NCBI GenBank assembly: GCA_947053655.1
Contig: CAMRTO010000001.1
Coordinates: 109,333-173,332, forward strand
DNA length: 64,000 nucleotides
Reading direction: 5' to 3'
Source: an uncultured Clostridia bacterium
GTDB taxonomy: Bacteria > Bacillota > Clostridia > Christensenellales > Borkfalkiaceae
Shown here: one piece after another, positions 42,831 through 49,444 of the stretch
How the letters are laid out: each line of letters starts with the position of its first letter
Position numbering within the stretch: position 1 is the stretch's first letter
The notes under the pieces: generated by a model
Database searches by the model: none
The model's input: the letters and a program-made list of their open reading frames with translations, nothing else
Told to the model about the DNA's origin: nothing
Made by a program: the position numbers and the translations under genes

Positions 42831-43662
42831 AGTACTGTTTAAACCCGTATTCTTCTATAATTTTTGCCACTGCGCACTCGTTATTGGTAACGGTGACATA
42901 ATCGGCGGCATCTTTAAGCCTTTTATCTGCGTTGCCGACCGCCACGCCGACACCCGCCGCTATTATCATGGGCAAATCGTTTAAATTATCGCCCACGGCA
43001 ACGGTGTTCTCCAATGGAATGCCGAAGCAGTTTGCAATGTATTTTAATGCTTCACCTTTGGTTTCACCCAACGGAGAAACCTCAACCAGCACTTCGGCGC
43101 TGCACGTTACGTCAAAGCGGTCGCCGAGAAGTTCAGACAGCTCTTGATAAACAGCGTCCCTTTCGTCGGGCATGACGAGCACGGCGGCTTTCTGACAGCA
43201 AAGCTTATGCGAAAGCACGAAATCCGACAAAGTCTGCTCCGAAACGCAGTTGGCTTCCACTCCCGTGATTTTTTCGTAAAGCTTTAAATATTTGTTATCT
43301 CTTTCGATACTTGTGTAAAGAGTGTCGCCGCAATAGATATTAAAAGAGCGACCCAACCCCTCTATACAACGGCAGACTTCAGCAGACTGCGCACTGCTCA
43401 TGCCGCCGTCTTTTATTATTTTTCCGCTTTCCACGTCCGCTATAACCGTACCCTGATACGCCGCGACAAGCCCCTTTAAGCCCAGCTCTTTAACGCGCGG
43501 CAAGATAGAACGCAACATCCTGCCGGTACATACGGCAAAAATTCCGCCGCAAGCAACATATTCGTTTATTGCGGCGCGCACCCTTTCTGGGATCTTGTTG
43601 TCTTTTGTCAAAAGCGTTCCGTCGAAGTCGGAAACTATCAATTTGTAATTTAACTGTCTCAT
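42823..43662 (-). CDS. Cof-type HAD phosphatase
   Basis: A 279-residue haloacid-dehalogenase hydrolase of the Cof/IIB group, acting on sugar phosphates, nucleotides or cofactors. Motif I is VSDFDGTLLTKDN (Asp nucleophile near residue 11), motif II is in FAVCTGRM, motif III lysine is in GETKGEALKYI and motif IV is AVGDNLNDLPMI. A C2-type cap lies between. It overlaps uvrC by 4 bp (start) and the U32 gene by 8 bp (end). The substrate is unknown. Confidence 0.93.
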   Translation of the reverse strand: MRQLNYKLIVSDFDGTLLTKDNKIPERVRAAINEYVACGGIFAVCTGRMLRSILPRVKELGLKGLVAAYQGTVIADVESGKIIKDGGMSSAQSAEVCRCIEGLGRSFNIYCGDTLYTSIERDNKYLKLYEKITGVEANCVSEQTLSDFVLSHKLCCQKAAVLVMPDERDAVYQELSELLGDRFDVTCSAEVLVEVSPLGETKGEALKYIANCFGIPLENTVAVGDNLNDLPMIIAAGVGVAVGNADKRLKDAADYVTVTNNECAVAKIIEEYGFKQYYV

Positions 43663-45470
43663 AAATTTTCTTGAAAGTAATTTTTTATTTTTTCGGCAAG
43701 TTTGGGACCTATACCGTCGGTATTCGCAAGCTCGTCTGTATCGGCGCCGATTATTTTATCCAACGTACCGAATTTTTCCATAAGCGCAATTCTCTTCTTT
43801 TTGCCGACGCCGTCAATTTCGGAAAGCACGCTGTCAAGATTTCGTTTCGAGTGAAGATTACGGAAATACGTTATAGCAAACCTATGCGCCTCGTCCCTTA
43901 TTCTTTGAAGCATTTTCAGCGCGTAATCGCGGTGAGGAATTTTCACGCTTTCGTCGGAATTTAACGTAAACACCTCCTCCTCGCGCTTGGCAAGCGAAAT
44001 AAGGTCAATACCGTCAACCGACGTTTCTTTAAAAATTTGTTGCACCGCGGACAGTTGCCCTTTACCGCCGTCTATAATTATCAGATCGGGCTTGGGGAAT
44101 CTCTCCTCGTCTTCGGTACTAAGTTTGGACAGCCTGCGCACAAGCACTTCCTGCAAAGACGCAAAATCGTTTGCGCCTTCCACGGTTTTTATTTTAAACC
44201 TTCTGTAACTGTTTCTGTCAGCCTCGCCGTCTATAAACACAACCATGGAACCGACTTTGTCTACGCCGCTTATGTTGGAAATATCGTAGCACTCCATACG
44301 GCGCGGATACTTTTCAAGCTTCAGAATCTCCTGCAAACGGCGGCAGGCGTTCACAGTCATATCGTCGCGGTGGCGGATTTTATCGACCGATTTTTCCAAA
44401 AAGTCGGAAACGTTTTTCTGCGCCATTTTTAAAAGGCGGGCTTTAACGCCCTGCTTTGCGAGGGTAATCTCTACCGTTTTACCGGATTTTTCTTTAAAGT
44501 AGTTTTGAAGAAGTTCCTTTTCGCAAAATTCTTCACAAATAATTTCCGCAGGGACTTCGTGCGAAGCGTAGTACTGCGTAATAAATGCCGTAAGCGCTTC
44601 TCCGTCGTTCATATGCGCCTCGTCAAGCGCGAAGCTGTTTCCGCCCTGCATTATGCCCTTGCGCGTTACAAGCACGTTTACGGCAGAATAAAGGTTGTTG
44701 GTCGCATAAGCAATTATGTCCGCGTCGATATACCTGCTTAAAGAGGTAATACGCTTAGCTTCAAGCTTACCAAGCATCGCGAGTTTGTTTTTATATTCCA
44801 ATGCAAGCTCGAAATTTTCGTTTTCGGCGGCGGAAAGCATTTTTTCGTTCAAAAGCTGTTCGGCGTCCTTATAGTCGCCGTCCAAGAATGAAAGCGCTTT
44901 TTTTACCTGCGCCGCATACTCCCCCCTGTCCGCCTTATGCGCGCAAGGGGCAGAGCATCTGCAAATATGGTAGTTGAGACATTCGCGCTTGGGCTTCTGA
45001 CCTATCTGAGTATGACACAGCCTGATGTTAAAAGTAAGCTGCAACACGTCAAGAATGTCTTTGCAGTTTATGCCGCCCATAAACGGACCGAAATAGCGCC
45101 CGCCGTCTTTCCTGATTTTGCGCGTTATGCAAAAGTTAGGGAATTCTTCCCTCATATTCGCCTTGATATAAGGGTAAGTTTTATCGTCCTTTAAAAGAAT
45201 GTTATATTTAGGCTTATACTTTTTTATTAAATTGTTTTCAAGCGCAAGCGCGTCTATTTCCGAATCTGTTATTATATAGTTGAAATCCGCAATGTTTTCA
45301 ACCATTTTGGTAACTTTTTCAGGCTTAGGAGAATTATGGAAGTACTGTCTGACCCTGTTTTTTAAAATGCGCGCTTTCCCGACGTAAATAACGTTTTTAT
45401 AGCTGTCGAGCATTATATAAACGCCCGGCGCGTCCGGCAGAAGCTTGAGTTTTTGCTGTATTACGTCCAT
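43659..45470 (-). CDS. uvrC: Excinuclease ABC subunit C
   Basis: Makes both incisions in nucleotide excision repair. I use the ATG at 45470 (603 residues) where MDVIQQKLKLLPDAPGVYIM starts; the longer reading crosses the promoter. Order: GIY-YIG nuclease (about 12-95, GVYIMLD...VIYVGKA), cysteine-rich part (CLNYHICRCSAPC), UVR domain (about 200-235), RNase H-like 3' nuclease (MECYDISNISGVDKVGSMVVF, PDLIIIDGGKGQL) and two C-terminal helix-hairpin-helix motifs. First gene of a repair-rich operon. No Shine-Dalgarno is present and the promoter ends 10 nt before the ATG. Confidence 0.96.
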   Translation of the reverse strand: MDVIQQKLKLLPDAPGVYIMLDSYKNVIYVGKARILKNRVRQYFHNSPKPEKVTKMVENIADFNYIITDSEIDALALENNLIKKYKPKYNILLKDDKTYPYIKANMREEFPNFCITRKIRKDGGRYFGPFMGGINCKDILDVLQLTFNIRLCHTQIGQKPKRECLNYHICRCSAPCAHKADRGEYAAQVKKALSFLDGDYKDAEQLLNEKMLSAAENENFELALEYKNKLAMLGKLEAKRITSLSRYIDADIIAYATNNLYSAVNVLVTRKGIMQGGNSFALDEAHMNDGEALTAFITQYYASHEVPAEIICEEFCEKELLQNYFKEKSGKTVEITLAKQGVKARLLKMAQKNVSDFLEKSVDKIRHRDDMTVNACRRLQEILKLEKYPRRMECYDISNISGVDKVGSMVVFIDGEADRNSYRRFKIKTVEGANDFASLQEVLVRRLSKLSTEDEERFPKPDLIIIDGGKGQLSAVQQIFKETSVDGIDLISLAKREEEVFTLNSDESVKIPHRDYALKMLQRIRDEAHRFAITYFRNLHSKRNLDSVLSEIDGVGKKKRIALMEKFGTLDKIIGADTDELANTDGIGPKLAEKIKNYFQENL

Positions 45471-45479
45471 AACATTTAG

Positions 45480-45508
45480 ATTATACCACTTTTGAGAAAG
45501 TTTTGCAA
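45480..45508 (-). promoter_or_regulatory. Sigma-A promoter of uvrC operon, nearly leaderless
   Basis: -35 TTGCAA (45508-45503), 17-bp spacer, -10 TATAAT (45485-45480) on the reverse strand. The uvrC ATG starts 10 nt after the -10, so the predicted mRNA has a leader of about 3-6 nt. Confidence 0.7.
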
Positions 45509-45603
45509 TATAATCGCAAGTATGAAATATTGAAGTTGTCCGGCACAGACGAAAAGACCAAGTCATAAAGTATCAGTTATAGGAATTTTACGTAGACAAT
45601 GAA

Positions 45604-45642
45604 ATAGCGCACTGTCTTCGCTTGCGAAGTATAGTGCGCTAT
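45604..45642. terminator. Long hairpin between PNPOx-fold gene and uvrC
   Basis: Outer stem ATAGCGCACT / AGTGCGCTAT (45604-45613 and 45633-45642) plus inner CTTCG / CGAAG. It lies 13 bp past the stop of the PNPOx-fold gene; there is no strong T tract on that strand, so its terminator role is uncertain. Confidence 0.5.
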
Positions 45643-45655
45643 ACTTTATAAAAAT

Positions 45656-46069
45656 TTATAACTCTATCGTTTCAATCTTAAAATCGCAATAGTACTCGGC
45701 TGTTTTACCTACAAATTTCAATACGCAATAATCGGGATCGGTTACGCCTTTCTTATAAAACAGGTTGTCGCCAAAACGCCAAATTTCATCTTTGGTTGCC
45801 TGATCGGTACACACTTGCATTTCGCCTGTTATCGAAACACCTTGATACTTAAATTTTCCGCGCTTGTAAAAATAGATACACGCTTTATTATTTTCTAAAT
45901 ACTGTTTGATTTTGTTGGACGATGTGTTTGTAGAGAAGTAAATCTCGTTACCGTCTATTTTGCGAGGAGCAAGCATAGCCCTTATTACGGGAAAGCCTTT
46001 ATCATTGACAGAGGCAATAAACGCCGTTTTTTGTTCTGATATAAATTGATAGATTTGTATTTTATCCAT
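45656..46069 (-). CDS. Pyridoxamine 5'-phosphate oxidase-fold flavoprotein
   Basis: A 137-residue split-barrel FMN-binding protein. QKTAFIASVNDKGFPVIRAM, EIYFSTNTSSNKIKQYLEN and KACIYFYKRG are typical of the general stress protein/PNPOx-like group found singly in Clostridia. Such proteins bind FMN or F420; whether this one oxidises pyridoxamine phosphate is doubtful. It stands alone, with 134 bp of sequence upstream in which I see no convincing promoter. Confidence 0.87.
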   Translation of the reverse strand: MDKIQIYQFISEQKTAFIASVNDKGFPVIRAMLAPRKIDGNEIYFSTNTSSNKIKQYLENNKACIYFYKRGKFKYQGVSITGEMQVCTDQATKDEIWRFGDNLFYKKGVTDPDYCVLKFVGKTAEYYCDFKIETIEL

Positions 46070-46203
46070 TGTGTTTTCTCTACGTTAAATTACTGTTTTT
46101 CGCAGTTACAGTATAGCATAACCGTACTGGACTGTTTTCACGTCCTTGCTTTAATCCCTATGAAATATATCGCTAACGAGCAGAGCCTTTTCAAATTTAA
46201 AAT

Positions 46204-48666
46204 TTAATTTTTGTGTACGCCTGCCAAAACGGGTATGCGCGTTTTTACTTCTTCCGCTGTAAGCAGCGTAAATCCGTCCGCAAGCTGCGTTTTGCCGTCC
46301 GCGTAATAGAAAACCGTCGAATCGGTATCGAAATTCTTTGCGAAAACGTTAGAGCTTTCTACCTTCTTATTTCTGTCGGTTACTATATTTATAAACGGCT
46401 CGTGCGCTTTATTATCGCTCGGCTTTTCGGACGAGGGCATCGATTGATAAGAATACCCTTTGCCGCCCATATGACAACCGAAAATTTTAGCCACACCGTA
46501 CGTTTTGGTTTGGGTTGACGAAAGACTTTGTATGTCTATCATGGTATTGTTACTGCCGTCGAAATAGCAGTTTTCAAAGAACGCATAGGCATTAGCCCTC
46601 AACGAAGCGCTTGTTCCCGAATTATGATAATAGTTGTTGAACATGTGCATATTCGCCTGACGTGCAAGCGGAAGTCTGCTTTTACAACTGTCATAAAAAT
46701 TGTGGTGGAACGTTACGTTTGCAGTCTGCTGGTTGTTATCGCCGCCGATAAGTCCTGTTTTATGATTGTTTTCGTAATGGCAGTAAGAGATAGTCACATA
46801 AGAACATTTTTTGAAGTCCGTAGCGCCGTCGCCCTCGTGCTTATCCTGCTCGGGACATACGTCCCAGTAATTGACGCCCTCGTTGAACTTGCAGTTATGC
46901 ACCCATATACGCTTGGAATCGAAGTCGTCTACGGTTTCGCCGCCTGCTATATCTATGTTGTTCTTTCCTTCAAAGCTGCACGCGTCCTCCGTATAGTCGT
47001 CAAATGTAAGATTTCTTACTTCTATATTGTTGCAGTTTATCCAAGTCATTCCCCATTGGAATAATTGGGCGTCGGTTCCTATACCCTCGACGGTGACGTT
47101 TGAAGCGCCGCCGGATGACGAGCCTATGATGCAGTTGTTCCATGCCGAATCGTATTCGTCGTATTCCGAACCTTTATCGCTTGCCTTATAAGTTGCCTTA
47201 CTGCTCAGACCGATAAGCTCGGTATAAACGGAAGTATCGAGCACGTTATAGCCGCCGTCTATAAGCGTCTTTTGCGTAATATCTTTGGTTTTGGGCAATT
47301 GCTGACCGTTTTTGCCCTTTATGACGGAAGCTTTAAGATTGCCGTTAGCCGAACCGTCCACCGTCGTAGACGAAGATTTTGTATAGGTAACGTTGTCTTT
47401 CTTCCATGTTGCCGCTGCCACCTGACCAACAACGCGGATTATCACGGGATTTTTGCTGTTTACGGTACCGCCGAGTATGGCAACTATGCCGGTATAATTT
47501 TTTCCGTTTATGGTTGCTTTTACCGTGTTTTTGGTAGCTTCGCTGACGTAAATAATCTGTGCGTTGCTCTTAGGCGTACCGTCGTTTTTATAAGCGCCGA
47601 CGCCAGCGGCGTAAATTTTATCGCTTGAAGACCCGTCGAAATGCGCATAACCCGAACGGTCGTATGCGGTTACGTTAATTCCGTTTTTAACGCCCTCTTT
47701 ATTGCCTGCCTCTACTTTTATATCGTATACGCCCTTTTTGATTCCCACAACGTCCGCGCGGATTTTTGTTCCGTTCTCGCGCACAAGCATAGAATCTATT
47801 TGCGTATAAGAATTCTCTCCCGAAGCTTTATACGAAACTTTATAATCGCTTACGCCGTTGATTTTATCGAATTCAACGTAAGCCCCTTCCTCATATCCGC
47901 CGAAAGCGGTAATGGCTATTCCGTCTTTGGCTACCCAGTTGGCGTAAAATTTTCTGTCGCCCGCTTTATCGTCCGCGTTTATTTTCGTAACCGCGTTGCC
48001 AGAGAATGCGGAGCTTTCATACCAACCGTCGAAATTGTAACCTTCTCTCGTAGGAACGGGTAAAACCGTTTCCACGCCGTAAGTGTACGAAGTGGGCGCG
48101 TCGGCAAGTATTCCGCCGTTCAACACAAGCTCGAGCTTATAAGATAAGCCGTCCCATTTTGCATAGAAAGATTTATCGCCCGAGGCTGTGTTGGTGAGAA
48201 TCGAAAAAGCGTCGCCCGAAAACTGGGCATTGTCGAACCAACCCTTAAAATCATACCCCTCTTTTTGCGCCGTAGGAAGTATTACGCCGGTACCGTAGGT
48301 ATATCCGTCAAGTTGCTTTGAAAGGGTCGCTCCTTCGATATTGTTGTATACAATAGAAAATGTTTTAGGCGTCCACTTTGCCCAGAAAGACAAATCGCCG
48401 CTGTCGGTCGCGCTGATTTTTTCAACCGGCTCACCCGTAAGCTGTTCATTGAGATACCATCCCGCAAAGTCGTAATTTTCTTTAACGGGTATGGGTAAAG
48501 TTTTTTCTTCACCTTCTGTATAAGTGTCGAATTTCGATTCGAGAACGCCGCCGTCCAAATTGAACGAAACCGAATTTCCGCCGACGCCTAAAAACGAACA
48601 TGCGGAAGTTGTAATCATTGCCAGAGCGAGTAAAAACGCTGGCAGGATTTTTTTGATTTTTACCAT
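46204..48666 (-). CDS. Secreted lipoprotein pectate lyase with InlB-type repeats
   Basis: An 820-residue surface protein. The ATG at 48666 has GGAG 8 nt upstream. A lipoprotein signal peptide ends in TTSAC (Cys22 or so), so it should be anchored to the membrane exterior. Three InlB B-type/List-Bact repeats follow (about 33-245), each with the GWY...AKW core (FAGWYLN, FKGWFDN, FDGWYES). After an Ig/Fn-like segment, the C-terminal PL1-type parallel beta-helix has RIWVHNCKF, DGATDFKKCSYVTISYCHY, VTFHHNFYD and CKSRLPLAR with the catalytic arginine. Probable role: cleaving pectin at the cell surface. No other carbohydrate-active genes are adjacent. Confidence 0.9.
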   Translation of the reverse strand: MVKIKKILPAFLLALAMITTSACSFLGVGGNSVSFNLDGGVLESKFDTYTEGEEKTLPIPVKENYDFAGWYLNEQLTGEPVEKISATDSGDLSFWAKWTPKTFSIVYNNIEGATLSKQLDGYTYGTGVILPTAQKEGYDFKGWFDNAQFSGDAFSILTNTASGDKSFYAKWDGLSYKLELVLNGGILADAPTSYTYGVETVLPVPTREGYNFDGWYESSAFSGNAVTKINADDKAGDRKFYANWVAKDGIAITAFGGYEEGAYVEFDKINGVSDYKVSYKASGENSYTQIDSMLVRENGTKIRADVVGIKKGVYDIKVEAGNKEGVKNGINVTAYDRSGYAHFDGSSSDKIYAAGVGAYKNDGTPKSNAQIIYVSEATKNTVKATINGKNYTGIVAILGGTVNSKNPVIIRVVGQVAAATWKKDNVTYTKSSSTTVDGSANGNLKASVIKGKNGQQLPKTKDITQKTLIDGGYNVLDTSVYTELIGLSSKATYKASDKGSEYDEYDSAWNNCIIGSSSGGASNVTVEGIGTDAQLFQWGMTWINCNNIEVRNLTFDDYTEDACSFEGKNNIDIAGGETVDDFDSKRIWVHNCKFNEGVNYWDVCPEQDKHEGDGATDFKKCSYVTISYCHYENNHKTGLIGGDNNQQTANVTFHHNFYDSCKSRLPLARQANMHMFNNYYHNSGTSASLRANAYAFFENCYFDGSNNTMIDIQSLSSTQTKTYGVAKIFGCHMGGKGYSYQSMPSSEKPSDNKAHEPFINIVTDRNKKVESSNVFAKNFDTDSTVFYYADGKTQLADGFTLLTAEEVKTRIPVLAGVHKN

Positions 48667-48702
48667 ATTGTTTCTCCCATAAATCACAATATTTACATTT
48701 TT

Positions 48703-48731
48703 ATTTTAACAAAAAAAGTATTGAATGACAA
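48703..48731 (-). promoter_or_regulatory. Promoter of the pectate lyase gene
   Basis: -35 TTGTCA (48731-48726), 17-bp spacer, -10 TAAAAT (48708-48703) on the reverse strand. Confidence 0.68.
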
Positions 48732-48760
48732 GAAAATTAACGCATTTTTTTATAAATTTT

Positions 48761-48784
48761 AAGGCGGCGCAAAGGCGCCGCCTT
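48761..48784 (-). terminator. GC-rich hairpin 3' of the ArsR gene
   Basis: Perfect 10-bp stem AAGGCGGCGC / GCGCCGCCTT with a 4-nt loop, 11 bp past the stop. The following bases on the reverse strand are A/T-rich but not a clean T run. Confidence 0.6.
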
Positions 48785-48795
48785 TTAAAATTCTT

Positions 48796-49134
48796 TCAAC
48801 AGCCCAAAAACTCTACGCCTTTAAGCATAACGTCGTTTACGGTATCGTTCACCAGACTGTAAAATATAATTTTACCCTGTCTTTCACACTTGACTATTCC
48901 GAGATTTTTCAAAAGTCTTAACTGATGCGAAACAGTGGTCTGATTGATATTAAGTACGCGCGATAAATCGGTTACGCACATTTCCGAAATAGCCAACGCT
49001 GATAGCATTCTGACCCTTGTCGGATCCGCGAAAATAGAAAAAAAGCAAACTATACTGTCAAGCACGTCCCCCTCGGGAACATACTCCTTAACCAAATCTT
49101 TTGTACGCCTGTCCAATAACATTGTGTCCTGCAT
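48796..49134 (-). CDS. ArsR/SmtB-family metalloregulator
   Basis: A 112-residue winged-helix repressor: SIFADPTRVRMLSALA, then helix-turn-helix LSRVLNINQTTVSHQLRLLKNLGIVKCERQGK. The alpha3 metal motif region reads SEMCVTDLS, keeping one cysteine of the usual ELCVCDL and replacing the second with Thr. Another cysteine is at the C-terminus (FLGC) and one in VKCERQGK. It lies 94 bp downstream of copA on the same strand but has its own strong promoter and AGGAGG. It may respond to a thiophilic metal; a link with copA is inference from position. Confidence 0.88.
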   Translation of the reverse strand: MQDTMLLDRRTKDLVKEYVPEGDVLDSIVCFFSIFADPTRVRMLSALAISEMCVTDLSRVLNINQTTVSHQLRLLKNLGIVKCERQGKIIFYSLVNDTVNDVMLKGVEFLGC

Positions 49135-49156
49135 ACGGCGTATACCTCCTGTTTAA

Positions 49157-49186
49157 ATTATACCGCCCCGTATGCTGATATGTCAA
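49157..49186 (-). promoter_or_regulatory. Sigma-A promoter of the ArsR gene
   Basis: Perfect TTGACA (49186-49181) and perfect TATAAT (49162-49157) with an 18-bp spacer on the reverse strand. Two short ATAC/GTAT inverted repeats lie between the -10 and the start codon (49155-49175 and 49132-49145) and could be operator parts. Confidence 0.72.
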
Positions 49187-49228
49187 AACGTTACCCTGAC
49201 GTATATTGTCATAAACGTTGTAATTTTG

Positions 49229-49444
49229 TCATTTGTTTTCTATTGCGGTTACGGTATAGCCCGCTTCGGATATTACCTTGGAAATTTCAGCGTCGTCTAT
49301 TTCCTCGCGGCTGCGGACGACGGCTATCTTTTTCTTTAACTTTACGTCCGCGGATACAACGCCTGATACGGCGGAAAGCGCATTTTCGACGCGTTTGGCG
49401 CAATGCTCGCAACACATACCTTCAATGTGAATAATCTTTTTCAT
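49229..49444 (-). CDS. copZ: Possible internally initiated CopZ-like copper chaperone
   Basis: Inside copA, in the same frame, an ATG at 49444 is preceded by AAAGGAAG (49460-49453) with 8 nt spacing. Translation from it would give a 71-residue free HMA protein (MKKIIHIEGMCCEHC...), the size and start of a typical CopZ. The linker encoded just before it looks like an old copA-copZ intergenic region read through. Whether the free form is made is inference. Confidence 0.45.
   Translation of the reverse strand: MKKIIHIEGMCCEHCAKRVENALSAVSGVVSADVKLKKKIAVVRSREEIDDAEISKVISEAGYTVTAIENK

Noticed and set aside
47900..48560. Spaced similar blocks as possible DNA repeats
   Set aside because: They are the three InlB-type protein repeats; similarity is at protein level with diverged DNA.
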